64,000 bases of DNA from Flavobacterium anhuiense (lineage in GTDB: Bacteria; Bacteroidota; Bacteroidia; Flavobacteriales; Flavobacteriaceae). Below the pieces are notes generated by a model. The model was not told the origin of the DNA, made no database searches, and was given only the letters and a program-made list of their open reading frames with translations. The translations under genes and the position numbers were made by a program. Of the stretch, positions 1-9,227 are shown piece by piece. Within the stretch, counting starts at the first letter, position 1, and every line of letters starts with the position of its first letter. Where the stretch lies: assembly GCF_900101855.1 (NCBI RefSeq), contig NZ_FMVC01000005.1, forward strand, positions 62,001-126,000, in the 5' to 3' direction.

Positions 1-116
1 AGGTAGGCGACGAAAAAGTACAGGGTGTATTTATGCTGTCTGCCAACGGGCAATGCCCGCCATTTTTCATCCAGCTTTTCAAAGTACCCGTCCATTTTTG
101 CTCTTAAACTGTTCAT
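1..116 (-). CDS. traL: TraL-like conjugation protein, N-terminal part (cut by window edge)
   Basis: The gene starts with ATG at 116 and runs off the window start, giving 38 visible residues (begins MNSLRAKMDGYFEKLDEKW). The visible part has a short charged N-terminus followed by the beginning of a hydrophobic stretch (YTLYFFVAYL), as expected of the small single-pass TraL protein that follows traK in Bacteroides-type tra operons. It lies 16 bases downstream of the preceding ORF, so it is probably co-transcribed with traK. The name rests on position and general appearance only. Confidence 0.5.
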   Translation of the reverse strand, partial: MNSLRAKMDGYFEKLDEKWRALPVGRQHKYTLYFFVAY

Positions 117-132
117 ACTTTAATGGTTTTTA

Positions 133-567
133 TTATCGCATTCCAAACCCTCTTTTTCGGGAAGAAAACTCTTGTTTGGGTGTATCCAGCACTTGTGCAA
201 TGGCTTCTTTTCTTGTTGGAATCGAACTGGTGGAGAGATCTGTCAATTTGGATTGCTTTAATAATTGCCCGTACTGGTCTTTTCTCTCAATATTCATTTT
301 CTGCACATCGAAAAGACCGTCTTCATGCTTCACCCACATATTGCATTCAATTTTTGGCTTGTCCTCGCCATTCCATTGCAGGTAAGTTTTAAGCATCAGA
401 ATATTGGGCAAATTCGGTTTATCCGTTCCATCATTGCAAGCCTCCAAAAACTTGCTGATACTGTCTTTGATTTTATCTGCATAGCCTCCTTCAGTTTGGA
501 AATAGCCATCGTATCCCTTGTCGGTCAGGGATTTTGCGAATGTTTCTACATCAAGTGATTGTTTCAT
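133..567 (-). CDS. Conserved hypothetical protein in tra operon
   Basis: 144 residues, no signal peptide or membrane segment. The protein is hydrophilic and mixed in charge, with a basic C-terminus (SSRKRGFGMR). It sits between traK (11-base gap) and the traL-like gene (16-base gap) in the same orientation, so it belongs to the conjugation operon. I do not recognise a family with certainty. In related Flavobacteriia elements an extra small cytosolic protein can occupy this slot. Its function is unknown; a soluble accessory role in transfer is only a guess from position. Confidence 0.7.
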   Translation of the reverse strand: MKQSLDVETFAKSLTDKGYDGYFQTEGGYADKIKDSISKFLEACNDGTDKPNLPNILMLKTYLQWNGEDKPKIECNMWVKHEDGLFDVQKMNIERKDQYGQLLKQSKLTDLSTSSIPTRKEAIAQVLDTPKQEFSSRKRGFGMR

Positions 568-578
568 ATCTCATCTTT

Positions 579-1202
579 TTAGCGTTCAATAACTTCAATA
601 TCCTTATTCTCTATCACTGCAAATTTTTCGATATTGAAGCCCTGCGGATTATTATCGGAACGGACTGAGTTTACCAGATAGCACGAGGTTATCAGATTAC
701 GTCTGGTTACATTGCTGGAACGGATAATAAACTGTTTGGCATAGGTTCGAACCGCATACGGATAGGTATCAAAGTTGCATACCACGCTGTCCACCTCGGT
801 ACGCTGCTGCACATTACCTGATATGATACGGTTGTAGTAACCTTTTTCTGAAAGGTCTTTGTAATAATCAAAGGCACTTTTGTCGGCAAGATTGAACGCC
901 CTTTTCATATTGCTTTCAATAGCATCCTTATCAGGAGCCAGCGTAAAGAAGAGCTCATGAAATCGCCTGATATGTTCCCTGGCTTCAACTGGGCGGTTAA
1001 TACTCGCATCCTGTGACAGCGCCAGCATCAGTGATTTTCCATTATCCAGGACATAAACCTTTTGGCGTTGCTGCTCCGCAAAGCTGTAGGACTGCCATAC
1101 GGCATATCCTACAACACTTATGCAGAGTACGGCAAATACAAGGGCGTACAGCCTGATTTGGCGAAAACTGTTTTCGATATTTCTTAATGTCTTAAATTCC
1201 AT
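579..1202 (-). CDS. traK: Conjugative transposon protein TraK (VirB8-like)
   Basis: 207 residues. A short cytoplasmic N-terminus (MEFKTLRNIENSFRQIR) is followed by one hydrophobic segment at about residues 17-37 and a large soluble domain, the bitopic layout of TraK/VirB8-type scaffold proteins of the type IV secretion channel. The length matches the usual 205-210 residues for Bacteroidota TraK. It lies 21 bases downstream of traJ and upstream of traL, the canonical order. It is expected in the inner membrane with its C-terminal domain in the periplasm, holding the channel together. The call is firm from sequence style plus gene order. Confidence 0.88.
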   Translation of the reverse strand: MEFKTLRNIENSFRQIRLYALVFAVLCISVVGYAVWQSYSFAEQQRQKVYVLDNGKSLMLALSQDASINRPVEAREHIRRFHELFFTLAPDKDAIESNMKRAFNLADKSAFDYYKDLSEKGYYNRIISGNVQQRTEVDSVVCNFDTYPYAVRTYAKQFIIRSSNVTRRNLITSCYLVNSVRSDNNPQGFNIEKFAVIENKDIEVIER

Positions 1203-1223
1203 TTTCTTGAATATTTGATTGTT

Positions 1224-2219
1224 TTATTTTCCCATTAATTTGCCACCGATGTTTCCTACCGCCGAACCGGCTCCAGCTCCTGCAATATTTCCAGATTTCA
1301 TTGCTGTCTGGTTTACATTGCGGGTGAAGTTTCCTGCACCGCCTGCCTGAATGATCCAGCCTGTAACTGTTGGGATAGTGAAGTATCCTACGATACCGAT
1401 AATCATAAATATGATGTAAACCGTATTGCTCGTATCAGGTATATAGGTGGGGTCGGCAAGCATTTCGATGTCCCGTTCGAGTATGAGCGATTGTATCCTT
1501 GCAAGCATGGAACTGAATAGATCAGAAACAGGAAGCCACAGATATACGCTGACATACCTGGTAATCCATTGCGTGAGCGTGGACTGAAAGCCATCCCATA
1601 CGGATATCGCAAAAGCTATTGGCCCAAGTATGGAAAGTACGATCAGAAAAAAGGTTCGTATCGTATCTATGACGAGTGCCGCCGCCTGAAAAAGGATTTC
1701 CAGCAGATTGCGGAACCAGTCCTTAATAGCCTTTTCAATATTATAGGCCTGCCTGTCCATATACATTCCTGCCATTGTGCCGATGTCGGAAGGCGACCAA
1801 CCCAATTCATCTAATTTCTTGTCAAACTCTTTATCCGATACCATATAGGCAGTTTCAGGATTTCTCACCATTGCTTCGTATTCCAATTGGTCTTTCTGCT
1901 GTTGCAACTTATTGAGATCAAGTACCTGGTCTTCGAGTATGGCGTGTGTTCCCGTAACGACAGGGCTTAATACCGCATTTATGGTTCCCAAGACGATGGT
2001 TGGAAAGAACATAATGCAAATACCCAATGCAAATGGACGCAAGAGCGGAAATACGTCAATTGGTTCGGCACGGCTTAAAGCCTGCCAGACCTTTAATGCC
2101 ACATAAAACAATGCTCCCAAACCAGCCAACGCTTTGGCTACTGCTGCCATATCGCCTGCAAGTGGCATCATATCGTCATATAGCGACCGCAGGACTTCGT
2201 GAAGATTATTCCATTCCAT
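1224..2219 (-). CDS. traJ: Conjugative transposon protein TraJ (VirB6-like membrane channel protein)
   Basis: About 331 residues from the ATG at 2219; an alternative TTG start three codons earlier would overlap the upstream gene. Several strongly hydrophobic segments are visible (near residues 25-45, 65-90, 175-215, 260-300), typical of the polytopic TraJ/VirB6 class that forms the inner-membrane pore of the mating channel. A Gly/Ala-rich tail (GNIAGAGAGSAVGNIGGK) closes the protein. It follows the DUF4141 gene almost without a gap and precedes traK, as in CTnDOT. Confidence 0.88.
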   Translation of the reverse strand: MEWNNLHEVLRSLYDDMMPLAGDMAAVAKALAGLGALFYVALKVWQALSRAEPIDVFPLLRPFALGICIMFFPTIVLGTINAVLSPVVTGTHAILEDQVLDLNKLQQQKDQLEYEAMVRNPETAYMVSDKEFDKKLDELGWSPSDIGTMAGMYMDRQAYNIEKAIKDWFRNLLEILFQAAALVIDTIRTFFLIVLSILGPIAFAISVWDGFQSTLTQWITRYVSVYLWLPVSDLFSSMLARIQSLILERDIEMLADPTYIPDTSNTVYIIFMIIGIVGYFTIPTVTGWIIQAGGAGNFTRNVNQTAMKSGNIAGAGAGSAVGNIGGKLMGK

Positions 2220-2221
2220 TA

Positions 2222-2863
2222 CTACCAATATTTTTGATTAGAATTTCCATATAGTTCAAGCACTCTCTTGGCGTCGTTTTTCTTTTTCGCTCTCAGGTAG
2301 CTTACCGATATATTTTTATTGGTGTAATAGCGTACAAGGCTGTGGTAATCTTTTACTTCCTTGTACACACGGTCAATAATGTCCATGCGTTCTTTGTCAT
2401 TGAGTGAAAGGCTCGATGAGCTTACAATCTGTTTGAGTTCTTTCAGCAACTCGGTACTTTCATTAAGCAAAGCCGAATAGCCATTACCAATGGCGGTGAG
2501 TTCCTGTGGCGAGAAATTGGGATCGTTCATCATTTTTCCGAAATTGGTTACATACATTTCGGACACATTGCCAACCAGCAAAACAGTCTGCTGTACTTTA
2601 CGGGCATCTTTTACCAGATTGTTGACAGCCTGAAGCTTGTCGTAGTATTCCTTTCCCTGCTTATAGACTTTTTCTACTTCCTTGAAGTTTTTTACCACGT
2701 TGCTGACGGTCGAAGAAGTCTGCACGATTTCGTTTGCAGAGTTCAGGATACCCGAAGCCAGGTTTGTCGGATCGGTAACCACCCATTGGGCTTTTGCGGA
2801 CGGTGCTACGGCGAGCATCAATGCCGTACAAACCACATACATTACTTTTTTACTCACATTCAT
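2222..2863 (-). CDS. traI: DUF4141 family conjugation protein (TraI-type, VirB5-like)
   Basis: About 213 residues from the ATG at 2863, chosen because it begins MNVSKKVMYVVC and gives a clean signal peptide ending at AKA-QW; an upstream in-frame ATG at 2902 would add 13 charged residues ahead of it. The mature part is largely helical (TVSNVVKNFKEVEKVYKQG and similar heptad-like stretches), fitting a periplasmic or surface VirB5-like component. It lies between traG and traJ, the standard slot of the DUF4141 gene in Bacteroidota ICEs. The nickname traI follows CTnDOT usage and does not mean a relaxase. Confidence 0.82.
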   Translation of the reverse strand: MNVSKKVMYVVCTALMLAVAPSAKAQWVVTDPTNLASGILNSANEIVQTSSTVSNVVKNFKEVEKVYKQGKEYYDKLQAVNNLVKDARKVQQTVLLVGNVSEMYVTNFGKMMNDPNFSPQELTAIGNGYSALLNESTELLKELKQIVSSSSLSLNDKERMDIIDRVYKEVKDYHSLVRYYTNKNISVSYLRAKKKNDAKRVLELYGNSNQKYW

Positions 2864-2929
2864 CTTTATTTGATTTTTGTGTTCGTGAATCTTCGATTTC
2901 ATTGTTCAGAAATTTTAAATTGTTAATGA

Positions 2930-5431
2930 CTATTGATTTGATTTGTCACGCCGCTGCATAGCGATGTGTTTGATCGCGAGTTCTACATTGCCATCCAGTT
3001 CAGCAGCAAGCTGCATAACTTCCATCTTTTCGGTTTCTTCAGTGGTATAGGCTAAGTATTCCTCCAGACTGACTTCTGTGGCATAGACTGCCGAGTGCGT
3101 ACCACCTAAGCCAATCCAAACCTCCTTGTAAAGTCGGCTGGCATCATTGTTCATATTGATGGAAAGTACCTGGCCTTTTTCCTTGTCTGTAAGTCCCAAC
3201 ATAGCCTGTATGTCATCGAATTTGTTCATATACTTGCGCTGGTCTAATAGAATTTTGCAGTCGGAATTATTGATGATACTTTCCTTGACAATAGGCGATT
3301 GGATAATATCATCGACCTCTTGAGTTACGACTATGGCTTCCCCGAAAAATTTACGCACAGTCTTAAAAAGGTACTTGATATATTCTGCCATACCTTCCTT
3401 CGCAATCGCCTTCCAGGCTTCTTCAATCAGGATGAGCTTTCGGATACCTTTCAGCCTTCTCATCTTGTTGATGAACACCTCCATAATGATGATGGTCACA
3501 ATCGGAAATAAAATTTTGTGATCCTTTATCGCATCAATTTCAAACACAATAAAGCGTTTTGATAAAAGGTCTAATTGCTTATCAGAATTGAGCAGGTAGT
3601 CATATTCACCACCTTTGTAGTAAGGTTCGAGCACGTTCAAAAAATTGGCAATGTCAAAGTCTTTTTCCCTGACCTGTTTTTCTTCGAGTACCTTGCGGTA
3701 ATCTCCTTTTACATATTCGTAAAAACCATTGAACGATGGGAAAATATCATCCTGTTTGATACGTTCGATATAACCGCTTACTGCATTTGATAATGCGACC
3801 TCTTCAGAACGGGTTGGCGGTTCATCATCACGTTTCCAGAGTGTCAGTATCAAGGTCTTGACACTCTCACGCTTTTCGATGTCGAACACGCCATCATCAG
3901 TATAAAAAGGATTGAAGGCGATCGGGTTATCTTCCGTATAGGTAAAGTAAACACCGTCTTCGCCTTTGGTTTTGCCTTTAATCAATTCACATAAACCCTG
4001 ATAAGAGTTACCCGTATCTACCAGCAAAACATGAGCACCTTGCTCATAATATTGTCTTACCATGTGGTTGGTAAAAAAGGATTTCCCCGAACCCGACGGA
4101 CCAAGTATAAACTTGTTCCGGTTTGTGATAATCCCACGTTTCATCGGCAGATCGGATATATCCAAATGGATCGGTTTTCCGGTAAGCCTGTCAGCCATCT
4201 TGATACCAAATGGCGAAGGTGAATTGTGATAATTGGTTTCTTCTGTAAAAAAGCACAATGCTGGCTCAATGAAGGTGTAAAAACTTTCTTCCGCAGGAAA
4301 ATCCCCCGCATTGCCCGGCATTCCTGCCCAGTACAATGTAGCTACATCCGTAGTGTTGTGACGCGGTTTGCATTCCATCAGTGCCAATGCACTACCGCAA
4401 TCGTTCTTCAACTGTTTGAGTTCCGCAGGATCTTCCGACCACGCCATAATGTTGAAATGTGACCGGACAGACGAAAGTCCAAAACTGTGGGCTTCGTTGA
4501 GATACTTTTCTATCCACTCTTTGTTGATCTGGTTGGCACGGCTGTACCGAGCCAACGAGTGCATATTCCTAGCAGACTTCTCAAACTTTTGCAGGTTGTC
4601 TTCGCTGTTATCCAGAAATAGGTACTGATTGTAAATGTGGTTACAGCTCAGCAACAATCCTACAGGTGCAGCAAACGATAAACGGCAGTCGCTACGGTCA
4701 GTAGACAGCTTTTCAAATCGTGTATCTGCCGAAACAGTTGCAGGCAAATCGTCGGTATCAGACAAAGTATGTAACGACAGCCTTTTATTTCCAATACGGA
4801 CTTCTTCAGCATTTAAGGCAATATCCTGCATAGGCGTGCCTGCTTCTCTCGACAGCGTAAGGTATTGTTCCAATAATCCCTGCGTTTCATCTGTTCCGAT
4901 GATATCATCTTCAGTCAGACGCCTAAGTGTTACAAATCCACTATCGTTCAGGATACGTTCAAACTGTGTTACCGCTTCCATAAACCGATTTATAGTTTCC
5001 TTATTGATTTCCTTTGGAATAAGGTTGCCTTTACAAAGCGATGAAAAATTGCTTTGCATACGCATTCTATTCTTGGTGGTTTTCGTCAGGAACAAATAGC
5101 AATAATGGTTTAGGAATGGTCGTTCGTTGAAATGTCGCTGGTAGGATTTTGACAAAAAACTTTGGTCATCCTGCGAAAGATCAGGCTGATAGTTTTCTTT
5201 GATATACCAATCCTGCTTGTGTATTACCGTAAAGTCGGGCAAGGTCTTGATAGCCTTGTGCCAAGCGGAATGAATGGCTTCGTACTCGGCAGAAGCTACT
5301 GTAAACAGTTCCGGCAACTGTACCTCAAAACAGGCGGTAATGTCCGCATCTTTAGAAAGAATGCAGTTATTCTCTACTGCCAGCAAAGGAAATTTGTTTT
5401 CCAATGTGGCTGTCTTAGCTACATTTCTCAT
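2930..5431 (-). CDS. traG: TraG family conjugative ATPase (VirB4-like)
   Basis: 833 residues, full length for the family. A Walker A loop (GPSGSGKSFF) lies near residue 440, and a Walker B segment (KLILIEEAWKAIA) near residue 670. The N-terminal half lacks motifs and corresponds to the usual VirB4 N-domain. It is the cytoplasmic motor that powers assembly of the mating apparatus. Its start overlaps the traF stop by four bases (ATGA), implying translational coupling, and the DUF4141 gene follows. Despite the shared name it is not the VirD4 coupling protein, which is mobC at 14760. Confidence 0.95.
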   Translation of the reverse strand: MRNVAKTATLENKFPLLAVENNCILSKDADITACFEVQLPELFTVASAEYEAIHSAWHKAIKTLPDFTVIHKQDWYIKENYQPDLSQDDQSFLSKSYQRHFNERPFLNHYCYLFLTKTTKNRMRMQSNFSSLCKGNLIPKEINKETINRFMEAVTQFERILNDSGFVTLRRLTEDDIIGTDETQGLLEQYLTLSREAGTPMQDIALNAEEVRIGNKRLSLHTLSDTDDLPATVSADTRFEKLSTDRSDCRLSFAAPVGLLLSCNHIYNQYLFLDNSEDNLQKFEKSARNMHSLARYSRANQINKEWIEKYLNEAHSFGLSSVRSHFNIMAWSEDPAELKQLKNDCGSALALMECKPRHNTTDVATLYWAGMPGNAGDFPAEESFYTFIEPALCFFTEETNYHNSPSPFGIKMADRLTGKPIHLDISDLPMKRGIITNRNKFILGPSGSGKSFFTNHMVRQYYEQGAHVLLVDTGNSYQGLCELIKGKTKGEDGVYFTYTEDNPIAFNPFYTDDGVFDIEKRESVKTLILTLWKRDDEPPTRSEEVALSNAVSGYIERIKQDDIFPSFNGFYEYVKGDYRKVLEEKQVREKDFDIANFLNVLEPYYKGGEYDYLLNSDKQLDLLSKRFIVFEIDAIKDHKILFPIVTIIIMEVFINKMRRLKGIRKLILIEEAWKAIAKEGMAEYIKYLFKTVRKFFGEAIVVTQEVDDIIQSPIVKESIINNSDCKILLDQRKYMNKFDDIQAMLGLTDKEKGQVLSINMNNDASRLYKEVWIGLGGTHSAVYATEVSLEEYLAYTTEETEKMEVMQLAAELDGNVELAIKHIAMQRRDKSNQ

Positions 5432-5757
5432 ACGGTTTTGGATTTAGGAGTTAATTTTAAATACCTGTGTACAGACTTGCGACAAATGATGTAGCGGGGG
5501 TGTCTTTTGCTTGCACCTATTTTCATCAGTCCGTGTTCACCGTATTTTCTATTCAGTGAAAAGGTCTGCCATACGATGAGCGAAGCGCCACCCGCACCGA
5601 GGAACAGGCAGACGTAATTACTTACGCCAGCCATATACAGTATCATTACCAAGATGAGCGTTCCGAGCAGACCGCCAGCGAAGATGAACAGGTACTGTGC
5701 TTTGAGACCTTTAAATTCCACCGTTCTTCCGATGCCTTTGTTGATATTGTAATTCAT
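5428..5757 (-). CDS. traF: DUF4133 family conjugation protein TraF (VirB3-like)
   Basis: 109 residues from the ATG at 5757 (MNYNINKGIGRTVEFKGLK); longer readings only add upstream sequence overlapping traE. There are two adjacent hydrophobic helices at about residues 25-65 and a basic C-terminus, the small VirB3-like inner-membrane layout. It ends with a four-base overlap with traG, and VirB3 and VirB4 partners are typically coupled like this. Order traE-traF-traG is canonical for the family. Confidence 0.9.
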   Translation of the reverse strand: MNYNINKGIGRTVEFKGLKAQYLFIFAGGLLGTLILVMILYMAGVSNYVCLFLGAGGASLIVWQTFSLNRKYGEHGLMKIGASKRHPRYIICRKSVHRYLKLTPKSKTV

Positions 5758-5768
5758 AAGGCAAGGGA

Positions 5769-6074
5769 TTAAAGGAAGAATGAACGCAGGATTGTAGCGG
5801 CTACGATCAAGAAGATACACGCACCAAACCACGAAGCCGCTGTTTTGCTTGTATCAGGATCACCGCTACTGAATTTGTTATACACCTTTACGCCTCCGAT
5901 TAGTCCCACGACCGCACCGATAGCGTAGATTAATTGAGTTGCGGGGTCGAAATAACTTGTTACCATTTGGGTAGCTTCGTTGATACCCGCTTGACCGTTT
6001 CCCTGTGCGAATGCACCAATTCCTGACAGCATAGCCACAGCTGTCAGCAAAACTTTTTTTCTCTGTTTTTCCAT
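5769..6074 (-). CDS. traE: DUF4134 family conjugation protein TraE (VirB2-like pilin)
   Basis: 101 residues. The N-terminal signal segment ends around AFAQG, followed by a short Gly-rich loop and two hydrophobic helices (ATQLIYAIGAVVGLIGGVK and ASWFGACIFLIVAATILRS), the architecture of VirB2-type pilin subunits. It is the first gene of the traE-L block here, 12 bases ahead of traF. Upstream lies a recurring ICE motif (6176-6201) and then the divergent defence-like pair. Normally traD would sit directly upstream; here the ATPase-HNH insertion separates them. Confidence 0.9.
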   Translation of the reverse strand: MEKQRKKVLLTAVAMLSGIGAFAQGNGQAGINEATQMVTSYFDPATQLIYAIGAVVGLIGGVKVYNKFSSGDPDTSKTAASWFGACIFLIVAATILRSFFL

Positions 6075-6104
6075 AATTGAAACACATTAGATTCTTATTG
6101 TCTT

Positions 6105-6119
6105 CCCGCACTTTGCGGG
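6105..6119 (-). promoter_or_regulatory. Short hairpin in traE leader
   Basis: CCCGCA-CTT-TGCGGG forms a perfect six-bp stem about 30 bases upstream of the traE start. There is no U-tract, so it is more likely a leader structure than a terminator. Confidence 0.35.
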
Positions 6120-6165
6120 CTTTCGGGACAAAGGTGTTTCAGAAAAAGAGGTCCTATAACAAATT

Positions 6166-6201
6166 GGCGGTGTGAGGAATTGTTTGGCTTTGAGTGGCAG
6201 T
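6166..6201 (+). promoter_or_regulatory. Recurring ICE motif, site A (upstream of traE)
   Basis: Degenerate copy of the GGYAGTGTTTGGC repeat: GGAATTGTTTGGC at 6176, seven bases TTTGAGT, then a half copy GGCAGT at 6196, keeping the 20-bp period seen at the other sites. Another partial copy (GGCGGTGT) starts at 6166. It is about 100 bases upstream of traE and lies on the strand opposite to the gene, like sites C and D. Confidence 0.55.
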
Positions 6202-6344
6202 TAAAACTATGAAATATCTTATATTAGCTGTTTTTTTTAGCTAAAAATAGTATAATTGTAAATGCTAAAATATAGCTCAATAATTTATTAGAAATCAAAC
6301 TAATTCAAAACCAATATTCAATTCGATAAAGAAATTAATTACTA

Positions 6345-8207
6345 ATGCAAATACATTTTATCTGGATCAAAGAATTCAACTCAATTAAAGAAGTGGGAGT
6401 AAATTTATCCTCTAAATTTCTAATTCATTTAGATAAAAATGGCGAAGATTATTTATTAACCATCAAGGATAATCCTGATTATATTCTTGATTTTTTCAAA
6501 GAAAAAAACATTACTAATGTTAGTGCAATTATTGGAAAAAACGGAGTAGGAAAATCAAGTATACTTAAATATATAAAAAACAATCTACCTAAAGGTCTTA
6601 ATGGTGGTGTTCGGGATGATATGTTTGTCTATTCAGATTTTGAAGGTACAAGTACTGAGCAATATCATATTGCTTATCCAGAGTCAATTCCCCTAAAAAT
6701 AATATATGAAACTAGCGTTTCTTTTAAGGAAAAAAAATTTGATAAACTACGGTTTTCGTCTAGGATAGATTATGTAGACTTCATTTATTATAATTATCTT
6801 CTAGAATTTAATGAAGATTATATTAATTTTAGTGGTTTGCAAAATATATCGACTTCATCACTTCTTTTAAAAGAACGAAAAAGAATATTGGAGGAGAATC
6901 AGCCTTTGGTAATTAAGAAGGATTTATTGACTAGAACAAGTGATTTGGATTTCCTACATATGTTAGAAGTTTCGCAAGCAGTTGTCTTTATCACTAAAAT
7001 GGAGGTGGAATTACCATTTAAAAAACCTAAATCATTACGCTTAAATATAGACTTAAAAGAGGACGATTATTTTGTAACAAATGTGGAGAAGGATGAAGAT
7101 GTTAAAAAGCTTTTGGAAGATCTTTATCCTATTTCTCTTAATCTTGGAGATACAGGCGTTAAAGGTGCTTTTGTAAGTAACTTACTTTATGCCGTCTTTA
7201 TCAATTTTTTAATTACCGAACGAAAGTACAGTGTAAATAATCCTTATTTTCATACAATTGATCTGAAAGAAGAAGATACTCGTGATAGTTATATCACTCG
7301 TTTTTTTACCAGTATGAAAGGAGCTAACTTTCTTAGTAAAGTAGATGATGAAGAGCTAATGGTTGGAATTCCTAAATTAGATAATTTGTCTTATATAGTG
7401 CCTCAGTTTATTAATCTAGTAACTGAGTTGATTGAAAAAGACATTATAATGGTGAAGAGCGAAACAGAAGCTTTTTTTAATTTAGGAGAAAACGCTGATC
7501 AATATTTTAAATCCTTTCAGTATTTATATATAGAAATTAAAGGTATTACTTCATTTCTTCAATTTAGATGGCACTCTTTGAGCGCAGGCGAACAGTCTTA
7601 TTTGTCATTTATGTCAAGGTTTTATTCGTTATTTCATGAGGAATCAATTCGATTACAAAACAATCTAATTATTTTGATTGACGAAGGCGATGTAGGTTAC
7701 CATCCTGAATGGCAAAGGATGTTTTTTAAAAATACTATCCAATTTTTAAGCGCATTATTTCATGACAAAAAGATTCAATTAATTATCACGTCAAACACTC
7801 CTTTTTTAACGTCTGATTTACCTAAGCCCAATGTTTTGTTTGTTGAAAAATCAGAAGATGGGAGACCTGTTTTTCACGACAAACAAAATCATAATGCGAA
7901 TACTTTTGCAGCAAATATACATACACTTTTTTCCGATTCATTCTACATGAATGGAATGCTAATCGGAGAATATGCAAAAGATAAAATAAATGAAATCATA
8001 AAATACATAAATGATGAAAGCATAACAGAGCCTAATTATAATTACAAAAAAATTATAGATAGTATCGGCGAACAAATATTACGAAAAAAACTTCTGGATA
8101 TGTGGTTTGAAAAATTTGGATTAGCTGAAAAATTGGAAATCTTAAAAAGAGAGGTTGCAGAAATAGAACAAAAAATTAAAAACAAAAATGATACAGGTTC
8201 CCTATAG
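6345..8207 (+). CDS. AAA/ABC-type ATPase of a Septu-like (PtuA-like) defence pair
   Basis: 620 residues. A Walker A loop (IIGKNGVGKSS) lies near residue 63. An ABC-type signature (SLSAGEQS) lies near residue 410 and a Walker B (LIILIDEGD) near residue 440, followed by an H-loop-like region ending in TSNTPF. The C-terminus is a charged coiled coil. This is the SMC/OLD-like single-chain ATPase layout used by PtuA and related defence ATPases. The reading frame overlaps the next gene, an HNH nuclease, by 20 bases, so the two are coupled. Base composition is much more AT-rich than the surrounding tra genes, a sign of separate acquisition. It could instead belong to another ATPase-HNH system. Confidence 0.8.
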   Translation: MQIHFIWIKEFNSIKEVGVNLSSKFLIHLDKNGEDYLLTIKDNPDYILDFFKEKNITNVSAIIGKNGVGKSSILKYIKNNLPKGLNGGVRDDMFVYSDFEGTSTEQYHIAYPESIPLKIIYETSVSFKEKKFDKLRFSSRIDYVDFIYYNYLLEFNEDYINFSGLQNISTSSLLLKERKRILEENQPLVIKKDLLTRTSDLDFLHMLEVSQAVVFITKMEVELPFKKPKSLRLNIDLKEDDYFVTNVEKDEDVKKLLEDLYPISLNLGDTGVKGAFVSNLLYAVFINFLITERKYSVNNPYFHTIDLKEEDTRDSYITRFFTSMKGANFLSKVDDEELMVGIPKLDNLSYIVPQFINLVTELIEKDIIMVKSETEAFFNLGENADQYFKSFQYLYIEIKGITSFLQFRWHSLSAGEQSYLSFMSRFYSLFHEESIRLQNNLIILIDEGDVGYHPEWQRMFFKNTIQFLSALFHDKKIQLIITSNTPFLTSDLPKPNVLFVEKSEDGRPVFHDKQNHNANTFAANIHTLFSDSFYMNGMLIGEYAKDKINEIIKYINDESITEPNYNYKKIIDSIGEQILRKKLLDMWFEKFGLAEKLEILKREVAEIEQKIKNKNDTGSL

Positions 8208-9222
8208 TCTATCAGAGCTTGATAAAATGGCATTAACTTTTTATAAAGATATAAAGAAAGAATTTGATATCAGTTCAAATCTAAAATCCTACGCAGGTAG
8301 TGATTTAAAGCCTGTAATGAATTATTTAGAAACAAATCTTAAAAGAATAATCACTGGAAGGCCCGATCAATTAGAGTTGCAAATGAAATTGCTGGATAAT
8401 CTTGTGAAAACTGCTAAAAGTAACTACCTTAAAAGAAATCCTTTAAATTCGAAGAAGAAACCTACAACAACTGCAAATGTAAATACATGGTTTAAAACTG
8501 AAATTTTAAAAATATTTAATTACGACACAGATGAGCAGTCATTTACAAAAAAAGAAAAAGGGAAAATAGCATATCGACACGCCAAGAGACTCGATATGAA
8601 TACTTGTCCCTATTGCAATGCAAATTTTACTTTTACCATTCGAAATAAAAGAATGAAATCTCGTCCACAATTTGATCATTTTTACAATAAAAATAGATAT
8701 CCATATTTAGCTTTGTCATTCTATAATCTAGTGCCAAGTTGCGCTTTATGCAATTCGGGAGCTTTAAAGGGTCAGAAACCATTTTCTTTAGCAACAAATA
8801 TTCATCCATTCATTGAATCTTTAGAAAATGTTTACCAGTTCAGAACAAAAGTTAAATCGGTTGATTTTCTTGTTTCCGGCAAAGATTTTGAGCTAAAAAT
8901 GAATTTATGTAAAGGAATAAAAGTTAGCAATCCTATTGCAATTAAAGCCAAAAGGAATGTTGAAGTCTTCGCTTTAAATGATCGTTATAAATACCATAAA
9001 GATATCGCAGGAAATGTTATTAAAAATTCATATATGTATTGTAATACATCCATTGATGATTTATATGAAACCTTTAAAATAGGCGGAACGAGTATCTTCA
9101 AATCAGAATTGGAAATAAAAGAACTAATCGTAGGTAATTATCTAGATCCAATTAATTTTCACAAACGAATACATACGAAATTAGTTAAAGATATAGCAGA
9201 AGAGTTTGGGATTGTAATTTAA
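8188..9222 (+). CDS. HNH endonuclease of a Septu-like (PtuB-like) defence pair
   Basis: 344 residues. A zinc-type HNH core is visible: CPYC near residue 139, the catalytic-type DH in QFDHFYNK near 162, LSFYNLVPSC with the core Asn, and CALC near 184. The pattern CxxC-DH-N-CxxC is typical of the HNH partner in Septu and related ATPase-nuclease systems, where ATPase sensing unleashes DNA cleavage. The start overlaps the ATPase gene by 20 bases. It ends 16 bases from the convergent traD gene, with a hairpin over the junction. Its partner and AT-rich composition support defence cargo. The exact system type cannot be fixed without alignment. Confidence 0.8.
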   Translation: MIQVPYSLSELDKMALTFYKDIKKEFDISSNLKSYAGSDLKPVMNYLETNLKRIITGRPDQLELQMKLLDNLVKTAKSNYLKRNPLNSKKKPTTTANVNTWFKTEILKIFNYDTDEQSFTKKEKGKIAYRHAKRLDMNTCPYCNANFTFTIRNKRMKSRPQFDHFYNKNRYPYLALSFYNLVPSCALCNSGALKGQKPFSLATNIHPFIESLENVYQFRTKVKSVDFLVSGKDFELKMNLCKGIKVSNPIAIKAKRNVEVFALNDRYKYHKDIAGNVIKNSYMYCNTSIDDLYETFKIGGTSIFKSELEIKELIVGNYLDPINFHKRIHTKLVKDIAEEFGIVI

Positions 9223-9227
9223 ATAGA

